Assembly: GCF_000151315.2 (NCBI RefSeq)
Contig: NW_011887309.1
Location: 104,006-168,005 of the forward strand
Length of the DNA stretch: 64,000 nt
Origin: Capsaspora owczarzaki ATCC 30864
Lineage: Eukaryota > Opisthokonta > Filasterea
Direction of reading: 5' to 3'
A program made the translations under genes and the position numbers. Shown one piece after another: positions 1 through 10,100 of the stretch. Positions within the stretch are counted from its first letter, which is position 1. Each line of letters starts with the position of its first letter. A model generated the notes under the pieces. That model made no database searches, had not been told where the DNA came from, and saw only the letters and a list, made by a program, of their open reading frames with translations.

Positions 1-596
1 GTCTGCCGACTGTTGCGCTAGTAGGGGGTTGCTGGATGGTGACTCAACTCTGCTGTGTCGTGGTGCTTTGATAGCCTGTTGCTGAGCGACCGGTTAACGT
101 TGATTTGGAGTCTGAAACCTGCTCAAAAGAAGTGCTAAAAGGTACGGCAAGCATTTCTTGTTCCTGCGGTCGTAGCGGCTCGACTTATTGCTTGGCAACT
201 TACTTTGACTGTGGTCGCACGACAACAGAATTGATGTTCCAGGAAATGCTCAACTTCCATGCAGCACGAAGCGGCGCTCCTTCAGGTTGGTTGACGAATG
301 GTGCTTTGGTGTTTGGCGTTGCCGATATTTCGGGTATGATGCATGAAAACACTGACTCCTGTTCGCTCTTTGGTACTGTCACAGCTCAATAAGCCTAGAG
401 CGTCTTCGTGCCCCCGTGTTTTCGGGTTGTAGCAATTCTCTTTGAATGCTACGGTTTGCTCTCGCGGGGTCGTTTTCATATTTCTGGTCCCGACTGGGAC
501 TTTAATTCCTGCCTATTGGTCTTGCTGTGTGTGTTTTCTTCAATGTGATTTGTTTTGTTCAAAAACAAAACCAAATCGGATTGCTCTAAATTCGCA
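1..596. other. No gene recognised; flank downstream of ARS2
   Basis: This stretch lies beyond the 3' end of the minus-strand ARS2 gene. An open frame at 105-392 (+) gives a 95-residue Cys/Ser-containing peptide, but I recognise no domain, splice continuation or biased codon use in it. I see no RNA gene, repeat or clear regulatory element. Confidence 0.5.
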
Positions 597-3500
597 TCAC
601 AAATCATGATAGCTGACAACTTGACGGCTGCTGGTGCCGGTACGCATTTGAAGCTTGGTCAAGCTCGGGGGAACAAACCTGGTGCCGACCATCGACCGTT
701 GTTCGTCTCGAACGAAATTGTTGAAAGTGCTTGCCTAGAGGAGCAAGAAACAATGAGGTTTCGATGCTGCCTTTCATGGCCAAAACAAAACCAATCTCGT
801 GCACAAAACAAATAAGAAGGTTGCTTACCTTGTTCGACGCAGCAATCATGGCAGGCGTGTGGCGGGTCGTAATGTGCTTTTCAATAAACTCTTGCCCTTT
901 GAAAGTGACTTGGCAAATACCGCACCGCACTCGGTCATCCTTGAGACGTACAACAGTACTGTTCATAAAGTTGGCCGCATCACGATCTGCATTTCGCAAG
1001 CCAATCCTTTCCACTCGACCCGCGTCGAGCTCGTGCGTGCGCATTCGCATTTCTGCTCCGCGAGCCAGCCATGTCAAGTAGTCCGCGCCTAATCGACGAG
1101 CAACAATGCCCTCGCGAGTGTGAGAACAGTTTGGCAACGCGAACATCAAAAACAGACACACTGGCGATTCGCATGCCACGCGCTCACCTTCGCGAGGCAT
1201 GGTCGTCGTGACTGCGGGCAGGACCGTGTCAGGGTAAGCATCGCGCAAATGCACAGCGCCGCAACGCCGCTCAAGATCTTCGCACGAATCGAACGAGGCC
1301 GAGCAGAACGCGCAGTAGTGATGAGTCGCCCGCAAGTACAGAACGCATTTGTCCAAACACTATCAGAGCACAACCAAAAAAGACAACGAGGTCAGCCAGG
1401 CGGGAAAAGAAACAACAGCGAGCCGGCAGGCTAATAAAAAAAACGCAAAGCATCCACACACCGCCAAAAGCTCTGCTTCTTCCATGGTCTCGGCATCGCC
1501 GGCGTGCAAAGCTTCGCGGCGCGCTGCTTCTGCGGTCATCCCCACTTGCTCATCAAAGTAGGTCATCAACCGACGAATAATCGGCAAGAGGGTGCGAGCC
1601 CGAGCCGCGTCAATCGCAAGCGGGCCTGGCTGGTAGCGCGTTCTCAGATGATACGACTTGGCATCTCGTACAATCAATTTGAATTCGCCAAACATGGTGT
1701 TGTTCAGCCGACTCTGAGCAGCCAGAAGGTCTGTGGAGAGCGCGAATGAAAGCCAGCCAAGTCGATGGAAGCGCTTTGCGGATGTTGCCGAAGACAACTG
1801 AAGCCGGATGTAGCCTGGAACATATCGGCAGAGCTGAGCGCAGCGAAAAAAAAACATGGAATAATGATGTAAGTCGAAAGAAACAAACTCAACAGGGCAA
1901 AATGCATTCAATGACAATGTCGAGACAACATGGTCACCTTCTCGACCTCCGCGCGCGAAATGTGTGGTGCAATGGAGACGACGAATAGCTGCAGTGTACG
2001 TGGTGTGTCACTTTCTGAGTCGAGTCGCGCACTGGAGATGATCTCGCCGGATGGAACGGCCGCGGCAGACTCGCTCGCGTCGCTCAATTCGCTCGATTCG
2101 ACCATTGCCTGTGGTGCCGCCAGATCGGAACTCTCCTCCGAACTTGGCGGCTCGTGCGATGGCGTCCGACGAGCCGCTTCGTTGCGCTTCAGAAGAGTAT
2201 CATCCCAGGCCGTTTCGACTGAGAAACCCCCCCCCCAAAAAAAAAAAAAAAAAAAAAAAGTTGGGTCAGTCGACAGCACCGGAACAATGAAACTCAGAGC
2301 AATAGACACTGCACCTGTGTCTAGAAGAGCAGCGGCAGTGGACCCATGCTCCTTTGTGAGTTGAAGAGTGCTGAATCGCTCGTCTTCGAACAAGCGCGTC
2401 GCTTTCAACTCGCATTCTTCCAGACGAGCCGCGGCAAGCTGCTCCTTGACGACAGGGTTGTACTTTTCCTGGAACCTACAGGCAATCAGGGGCAAGCAAG
2501 AATGCCAAAGTCAGGTCTCACAAAACACAACGCGGCGAACAGAATGTCTTGCACGGGGCCAAATGATGATCGTTTACCATGGCTCCGACCAATGCTGATC
2601 GAAAAAGTCCACAATCAAGCCACGTTCCATCTCAAGGACATAGGTATCGTGACTGTCGCGGGCCTCGTCCAGCGACAAGGAAGGGCAATATTGCGCTCGA
2701 AACTCTTCAAAGGGGAGAATGGATGGTGGTTCGTTGCTGTACAGTGCAAATGAACAAACAAACAAAAAAAAAAAAAAAAAAAAAAAAAAAAGCCGGAGAC
2801 ACGGTGAGATGATTGTCAGGCTGAACAAGTAGAGCGACATTCCGGAGCGAGACAACGTACCTTCTCTCCTCGCCGTGACTTGGATTGCTCATCAAATGGC
2901 GACCGGTCGAAATCGGAACAGGCGGTGGAAGGAGGCTTGGCAGATCCGTTCGGATCCGCTTGTTGGCTCGCTCGGTGGGAGTGGACATGTCGTCGATTGT
3001 AGTAAATCGCGGGCCGGCAGGAGCACCCAGCAAACCACCAGCAGCGGACGGTGGGGATGCAGGTCGTTTGCTTCCTCGCTGCTGCTGCTGCTGCTGCTGA
3101 TGATGATTATGATGAGCTTTGGCATTGTCGCCGTCCCAGTCACGAGATCCAGCATCGCGATGTCGGTCGTCATGATTCGAGTCATGCGAGGAACCCGAGT
3201 AACTCGAGTAACTCGAACTGGATGAGCGATGATGGGGTCGGTCGTCTCGATCGCTTCGCCTGTCCGCATAAGACTCGCCACTGCCGCTGCCGCTGCCGCT
3301 CCCGCGGTGATTGTAATAGCCATCATGGCCTCGTGAACCAGCATCTCTGCTGCTGCTGCTGCTGCCTGGATGTGCCAGCAACGGAGCAGATCTCGAGTAA
3401 TACGACGACGATTGGTCGCTTGGCCGGCTGTACCTCCCGTTCCGTCCGTAGTCCTGCGCCTGCGATGACTCGGATGAGCTGTAGTACCCATGCCCATGCC

Positions 3501-3936
3501 CTGATGATGACGCGTGGTGGCTCCGCAAGCGGTAATCCGCCTGAGCTTGGGACTGCGACTGGAACGATCGCCCCGAAGCGCCTCGATGTCGGTCTCGCTC
3601 GCGGTCGCGGTCATCCTCACGCGACTCGCGGTAGTGTCTTGAGTAACTTTCGTCTTGCCCGCGGGAGGACGGCGGACTGGACTGAGCTTGAGGAGACTGG
3701 GACGACGATGGCGGCAGAGCGAGCAACGGGCCGCCCGTCGCACTGCCACTGCCACTGCCACTGCCACTGCCACTGCCACTGCCACTGCCACTGCCGCTCG
3801 GCGGTGGGGATGCTGGCCGTGTGCTCATGGGAGCTGTGATGGTGGCGGCGGCGGTCGGTAGGCTCGAACGCGACGCTCGGCGCTCATTGTCAAACTGGCT
3901 CCAATGGTACCGCGTTGGCGCAGCGCTGTCGTCCAT
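597..3936 (-). CDS. SRRT: ARS2/SERRATE homologue (SRRT), multi-exon
   Basis: ARS2/SERRATE links the nuclear cap-binding complex to microRNA processing and RNA decay. The start is taken at the ATG at 3936 (MDDSAAPTRYHW); an in-frame ATG lies 36 nt upstream. Exon 1 (3936-2861) encodes a Ser/Gly/Arg/Asp-rich region with an SG repeat. Exon 2 (about 2742-2580) encodes the conserved N-terminal helix block (PFEEFRAQYCPSL, FFDQHWSEPW). It joins in frame to FQEKYNPVVKEQL, which matches the SERRATE_Ars2_N 'W-F-x-E-K-Y' motif. Next comes an RRM-like segment around 1450-2000 (TLQLFVVSIAP, LGWLSFA). The conserved block near 1250-1356 (LYLRATHHYC, RRCGAVHLRDAYPD) is followed by the C2H2 finger CGICQVTFKGQEFIEKHITTRH. 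The last exon encodes STFNNFVRDEQRSMVGTRF and stops at 597-599. Central exon borders were not all resolved. Confidence 0.88.
2227..2259. repeat. C10/A23 homopolymer pair inside an ARS2 intron
   Basis: Ten C are followed by 23 A on the plus strand, which reads T23-G10 on the coding strand. It lies just upstream of the acceptor that opens the ARS2 exon starting TCGAAACGGCC. Another A28 run at 2764-2791 occupies the preceding intron. Confidence 0.9.
3740..3797 (-). repeat. Coding hexanucleotide repeat (Ser-Gly)n in ARS2
   Basis: About nine copies of a six-base unit (CACTGC on the plus strand) encode alternating Ser and Gly in the disordered N-terminal part of the ARS2 homologue. The frame stays open throughout. 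Length variation between strains would be expected. Confidence 0.9.
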
Positions 3937-4352
3937 AGTGTCGCAATAAAAGCAAAGAATGCAATAAAGCAAAACAGGAAGGAAGATTCAATAAGAATTT
4001 TAAAAAAAAACAAAAGAGTGGACGAAGTGGGGTGGATTTAGGAGTTGGGACTGAGAATTTCAGACAAACAACAAAGAGGACGGCAGGGAGGGGGGGGGGA
4101 TTAATACTGTAATACGGTACTGCGAGAAGGAGACAAGGGTTGGCATTGAGAGGGGACAAGTACAAGGAGTATAATGCAGGCTGGCAAAAGGGGGCCGGCC
4201 TTGAAACCCTTCCCCCCCCCCTCCTCCCGCCGTCCTCATGCTTCACTATCCTCGTAAGTTAAAAAGATACTTGAGCATCCATTTCTTGGCACACCTAACT
4301 CCTAACTCGTGATGCAGGCCATGCTCAGGGTCAAGACTCGAAGCAGAGCCAT
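3937..4352. other. Intergenic, ARS2 start to HAD-like stop
   Basis: This holds the upstream region of ARS2 (-) and the 3' end of the next minus-strand gene. It contains short A, G and C homopolymer runs (for example at 4003-4011, 4091-4099 and 4212-4221). No gene is seen. Confidence 0.6.
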
Positions 4353-5943
4353 TCACGCAACGTTCGTCAGGTCGAAACGCTGGCAGACGCGGCGGATAAA
4401 GTAACGGCGGTCGGTAATCACTCCGAACGGCTTGACCGTAAATACGTGGCGGTTGATGCTCTCTGAGACGTGAACGGCCTCCTCGGTTGCTGTTTTCGCA
4501 AAGAAACGGTTACATTGAAAACACAGTCAACGAACAATCGCGTAAGGCGTTTCAGTCGCATCAACATCTCACGCTACTCACCCATGTCTCGAACATCAAC
4601 AATGTTCTTGATATGGCCTTTCTCGTCGTCACGGAAATTGTCATCGAAAAACATGCTTTCGAACGGCAAGTCGTCGCCAACCAGCAACAGCTTGCCCGAG
4701 CTAATACTCTCTCTGTTCGCGCTCCACCACTCAAAGTAGTCACGCAGCGCAATGCATGAATGCGTGCATACTAGCGCGCCAATCGCCGCATGAATCGCCG
4801 CAAATCCTTGGATCACTGGCAAGCCGGGATGGTTGTCAGCGTAATGTTGGATGCCCGCTGCCATCCGCGGTGGCTTTTCGATCGTGCCCTGAATCAGATA
4901 CGAGTCATCCGACGATGGTCCGCATCGATAAAAGCAGCCGACCGCGTCATTATTCAGGATCTACCCCCCCCCCCCAAAAAAAAAACACAATTGGGCACAA
5001 AAGTTAGTTATCGTGCAAACAATCAAAAAAATGTTGTGCTAGTGTGCTTCCAGAACGAGCACTGCTTTACCCGTAAGTCCGCAGAACCATTCGACCCATC
5101 CAATCGGACCTGCGGATACATGGGATGGCGGCCTTCGCAAAAGCGATTCAAGTCTTGAATGATGCGCTGAATGTCGTCGCCGAACGTGCGAAACGCAATG
5201 CTAAATGTTGTGCCTCTTGGATCGTTGCCGCCGGCGTCCAACTCAGCGGGAGCCTGGCTATGGAACAGACGATGCTTGTCAAGAAACACGAGCAGATCCA
5301 GGAACGCAGGGACGAGCACGTAGCGCTCGGGTTCGTGCGCTCGCTTGCGGGTGATTCTGCGAGGGGCCGTTGCATCGCTCTCCGGGGACAACGACGATGA
5401 CGATGCCGACGCCGTCAGCGCAGCATCGAGCTCTTCAATCTTGCTGGCGAGTGCATGGCCCGGCTGGCCCCTCTGCGTGAATCTGGTGATCAGTTCCGCG
5501 CGCTTGAGCTTGGTCGCCTTGGTGTCTGCGAGCTGTGCCTCGAAATCCTGCGGCGACGCGTCGTCCTTCCTGATCTCGCTCATTGGATACAGGATCTTGT
5601 GGACATAGTCGCTGTAATTCATGACGGCCGGATTGTCTGGCTCTGGTGACTCGGATTGAATCTCGCAATCTGCCAAGATTGTCCACGTCGATGCGACCGG
5701 CGCCACCTCCGCCGCTTTGGCCATGGATTCCGTCCTGCTTGACTTGCGCTTGGGTGAGCTCGCTGGCGGCGCGGGATCAGTCGCAGGATCGGCAGAAGTC
5801 GGTGCTCCCCGTCCGTTCAATGCCACTCGGCCCCAGCACGACTCGGCCAGGACCTCGTTCAGGATGTCAATAAAGTCCTTGGATCCAGCAGCGTCGTCCA
5901 TCACGACCGTCTTGTTGACGTCAAAGTGCAGAACGACGTGCAT
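4353..5943 (-). CDS. HAD-like protein of unknown function, 3 exons
   Basis: Three exons (5943-5071, 4960-4582, 4489-4353) sum to 1389 nt, giving 462 residues and a stop. The N terminus reads VVLHFDVNKTVVMDD, resembling HAD motif I but with D-x-N-x-T in place of D-x-D-x-T. The C-terminal third has LLVGDDLPFESMFFDDN followed by IKNIVDVRD, which could be the acidic HAD motif IV. Between them lie a Pro/Ser/Lys-rich stretch (about residues 55-85) and a conserved-looking block, LVPAFLDLLVFLDKHRLF. I believe similar uncharacterised proteins occur in protists and bacteria, but I cannot name a substrate. No signal peptide or membrane segment is visible. The intron before exon 2 ends in a T/G homopolymer run directly before its TAG acceptor. 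Confidence 0.7.
4964..4985. repeat. C12/A10 homopolymer pair abutting a splice acceptor
   Basis: On the coding (minus) strand this is T10-G12 followed immediately by TAG and exon 2 of the HAD-like gene. It has the same layout as the T23-G10 pair in the ARS2 intron. Confidence 0.85.
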
Positions 5944-6602
5944 CTCTGAGATTTGTTTGTTTGTTTGTTTGTAGGATTGGGACTGAGTTGTGCTCAGATT
6001 TCCCGGAATGGTCGCTTTCTAGACGTGTACTGAATACATACGGTACACAAGCAAGCCATGCCATCAACGAATGTCAATGCTAAGTATTGTTATGATGTGT
6101 GTTGTGGTTGTGATTTTGGCAATGTTGCGAAACTTGCCCGGAACCTACACCTGGAATCGGTACTGAAGCGGATGAAATGAATGCAAAAGTACTGTATCGT
6201 TTACTTATGAATAGAGTGAAGAATGAGGGGAAGACCGATGAGGGATTCGTAACACCAGCGTTCACCTTCCTTGGAGTGCCAAGACATTCTGGTTCCAAGA
6301 CGAGATCGATGTGCCGCCAATGCAACAGCACTCAATGTAAGAGCAATAGAAAGAAACCAAAATCCTTTGTGTTATTGCTCCACCTCTTCCGACGCGGTGT
6401 GAGCACCTGGTTTTGACTGAACGTTCAATACGATAGTGTTTGCATTTGTACAGTACTTGCATTGTGCTTTGGAGCCGCTTCTCTCGGCATTTCACTCAGT
6501 TTCTTAGTTGGAATACGTCTGATGGATTTATTTGACACAAAACTCAGCTGTTTGACATTTTAGACATGTCTGAGATTTGTGTTCAGAACATTGTGTTTGG
6601 TT
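5944..6602. other. Intergenic, no gene seen
   Basis: AT-richer non-coding sequence. It contains a short TTTG repeat at 5955-5971, just upstream of the HAD-like start codon. Open frames in it are short, overlap on opposite strands and show no domain. Confidence 0.6.
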
Positions 6603-6791
6603 TCACAGTGCGTCGTGGAGCTGCTGCAGGCGCTCAATCTCGGCGCGCTGGGTCCGCTTCTTGCGTTCGACGTGCGCCTGTGTGTGTTCGCGCAGCAGCT
6701 TGTTGATTCGGAAGCCGACAACGAGGCCCGCGACGAACGACGTGAGCATCAGAAACAGCGTCGCTTTGCCACTGACTTGGACGGACTGCAT
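6603..6791 (-). CDS. Small single-pass membrane protein, 62 residues
   Basis: This is an intronless short ORF with G/C-rich third positions like the neighbouring real genes. Residues about 9-28 (KATLFLMLTSFVAGLVVGF) form one hydrophobic segment. A basic, helix-prone tail follows (RINKLLREHTQAHVERKKR, then a Glu/Gln/Leu-rich end) that could form a short coiled coil. The positive charges after the segment and the small size suit a mitochondrial or ER tail-in membrane protein, but the family is not recognised. It lies on the minus strand between ASPM and the HAD-like gene. Confidence 0.55.
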   Translation of the reverse strand: MQSVQVSGKATLFLMLTSFVAGLVVGFRINKLLREHTQAHVERKKRTQRAEIERLQQLHDAL

Positions 6792-7120
6792 TTGTTTGTC
6801 TCAGAACGGATATCCAATGAAGGAAGACTGAACTGGGAATTGTCTGAGAAATGATTTGAAACAAGGGAAAAGCAAAAAAGACAAGTGATGGACTTTTGAA
6901 CTGCAACATTGACCAGCATTCGAAATGCGCTGAAAATCTACAATTTGAAACAGTGAACTGTCTTGGAACAAGAACAACATCAAACCAGACAAACCAATAC
7001 AAAGGCAAACAAGCAAAAACAAAACAAAAAAAACCAATCAAAACTTCTTAACAAAATCAACATTGTCCGACACTCATTTTCAACAAAAGCAAACGCAATG
7101 TTCGTCCATGCGCGCGCCTT
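6792..7120. other. Intergenic between ASPM stop and the small membrane protein
   Basis: A-rich on the plus strand (about 6960-7060), consistent with the 3' flank of ASPM and the promoter side of the small minus-strand gene. No further gene is seen. Confidence 0.6.
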
Positions 7121-10100
7121 TTATGGCTTGGGAGTGGCGGCGTCAAACATGGCAACGAGTGCGTCGATCGAGCTCACGGTGGAAAGCTGCTCGCACTGCT
7201 GCTTCAGGCGACGAGAGGCTCGGGGAGAGGCGGGGCTGCCGATGGCTGCTGGCAACTTGGGCACGGACTGCTTGAGGCGCTGCTCGAGCTTGAATTTGCG
7301 CTGCACGATCGACTGAATGGTGCGGATGCGCTGGACGATGGTAGTCATCTTGACCACAGCAGCGACGCGTGCAGGGTTGTTGCACATGTGGATCAAGAGC
7401 TGGCACGCCTTGACGAAAATGTCATCCTTGTCACGGAACATTTGCAGCAGCTCGGCAATCGTGTTGACGCAGTTGGGCTCGGCAAACACGGCCTCCACCG
7501 TCGAGGGCAGCATGACCAAGTGAAGCAAAATGTTGAGGGCGTGGGTCAGAATCTCCATGTGCTCGGGTGAGCGGTTGCACGAGCTGATCAGGGACAGGAG
7601 GATGGGCACAGCACCCTCCGCACGGACCATGGTCTCGCAGCAGGCTTCGGACAGCTGAGTGACAACATCCAGGTTGTTGCACGCGCGTAGGGTCATGGAG
7701 GTCTTTTTGGACGTCAGCAGCATTTCCAGCGCAGAACGGGCGCGGTTGCCCAGACGCATGTCGTCCTGCACCTGGGCCGTTGCTTGCATCAGACGCTGGC
7801 GGATTTGGGAAATTGTACGCTCGCTCGCAATGCGCACCGCCCGACCACGCCACAGTGCCTGGACCTTGGTGATGGCCCGTGTATGCCGCATCAACGCGCG
7901 ACGGGCTGCATGCTGACGGTAGGCGCGCTGCACACGAATGGCTGAGAGATACCAAAGCGCGGCAGAGCGCAGGCGTTGGATGCGATCGTGCTCGGCCTTG
8001 ATGGCCAACATTTCGGCAGCCGCTTGGCGCGCAGCCAGGATGGCACGGAACATGCGTTGAGCGCGAACGGTGGCCAAGAACAACTTGCCAGCATGAACAA
8101 GGCGGGCAATGCGTGCGGCAGCGATCTTGGCTGTCATGCGAGCGGCATGGCGAGCACGCAAGCGGCGCTGTAGGCAGACCGCTCCAAAGAAGAGCTTGGC
8201 CGCGAAAACGAGACGCTGCATCCTTGCCTCGGCGCGCATAGCGAGCTTGACACGATAGGCACGTTGAGTCCACATGATGGAATGCTGGATGTGGCAAACG
8301 TTGGTGAGCACACGGCATCGCTTGGCAAAGAGCTGCGCCTCCTTGGCAGCTTGGCGCTCCAGTTGCACGCTTCGGAAGGTGCGCTGGATGCGGATGGTCG
8401 CCATGAACAGGCTTGCGGCGCGGGCCAACAGAGCCAGTCGCTTCTCCATGCACAATTGGCGAGCCAACCACCGAGCGCGCATGCGTCGCTGGGCACGAAC
8501 GGTAGCCATGAACAGTGTTGCTGCATAGCACAGGCGCGCGTTTCGCTTGGCTTGGGCGGCGATTTGTCGGCGTTGGCAGCAATGGCGGTAAGCGCGTTGG
8601 ATTTGAACAGAGGCCATAAACATGGCGTGGCCCTTGAGAAGAACTCTGCAGCGCTTTGCCTCTGCTGCAGCGTTCTTGCTCACCTCGCGACGCACAATGA
8701 ACGACCGGTATGCCCGTTGAATCTTTGTAGCAGCCATGAACATGACATAGCCATGAACAAAAATGTTGCATCGCTTGGCTTCAGCAGCAGCTTGCTGTGC
8801 GACCTGACGACGTGCAGTGTCAATGGCCGCAGCCAACTTGCGACGACCTTGCATTGCGCGGTAAGATCGCTGCAGCGTGACGGCCGCTAAAAGCTGTTGA
8901 GCTGCGGCAAGTTCGGCTGCAGCAATGGCGTGGCAGCGTTTCACATGAGCACGGTAGCCGCGTTGAATCGAGACCGCAGCCATAAAGATCACGTAGCCAG
9001 TGCAAAGGACATTGCAGCGCTTCTGTTCGGCCAGTTCGCGTTGCATCTGCAGCTCGGTCGCGGCCTTGGCTGCAGCCAACCGCAAACGGGCTTGATAAGC
9101 GCGGAATGCACGTTGGATGGAAGTTGCGGCCGTAAAGAGCACAAACGCAGTGCAGAACACGCGAATGCGACGAGCCTCGGCGGCCTGCTGTGCAGCCAGC
9201 ATTGCGGCGCTCTGGGCGGCAGCTTGGCGCTGCGCCTCGAGTTTGACGCGCACCTGCCTGCCCCGAATAGCACTTTGAATGCACACGGCGGCAGTGGTCT
9301 GCTTGACTGCCAGAGCTGCTGCCTCTTCTCGCAGAATACGTGCAAGATTGAGTTGCTCTGCTTGAAGCCGAGCCGCCTCTGCCCGTTGAGCAGCCAATGT
9401 CTCGGCGCAGACCGTGCGGGCCTGTTCGCGCTGCTTTCGCTGACGCCATGCGGACTGGATGACAGACACGGCGCGGTTCTCATTGCTAAACTCCAACAGA
9501 CGCGTGCACAGATACGACACAAAGGTGATGACAACCTTTTCTTGAGGCATGGTTGCAGTCATGTCGCTGGAGGTGAGCAACAGCGGGACCCCGCCCAGCT
9601 CGTGAAGCTTTTGCTCAAACACTTGAAAGTTTTGCTTCTCGTTGTCGACGCGACGCTTCTCGCTTCGAGAAGCATACTGCAACAAATCCGGATTGAAGGT
9701 CACAAACATTGAGCCACCCTGCTCGGTGCGGGTGATGCATGAATCGTCGTCCGCGCCGTCCTCTTCCGACTCGTCCTCGTCGTCATTCAACTTGTGCTGC
9801 GCAGAGGCAGTGGTCACATCGCGGATTGCCTCACGAGGAAGGAGCGATGGATAGTAGTGGTGCAGCAAGTAGCACAGCACCCGACCGTCAGCGAACGAGG
9901 TGGTGAAATTCCTGACAGCCACGTTGTAATGGGACGCAACTGCTTGGCACCATTGCAGCAGCAGCGAAAGACGAGGCGCCGAAAAGTACAGGCCTGTATC
10001 CAACGCGCAGTCCTCGTCGATTGGCTGGTCGGCGCGGAGCGTGGCAATCTCCTGGCGAAGCTTGCCCTCGTCAATCATGAGCTCCACTTGGAACTGGAAA

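Noticed and set aside
105-392. 95-residue open frame at the left edge
   Set aside because: No domain, no splice partner and a competing antisense frame; too little support to call a gene.
7431-8771. 446-residue minus-strand frame inside the ASPM region
   Set aside because: It is an alternate frame of the ASPM exon. The ASPM frame has clear IQ and ARM-like repeats; this one has none.
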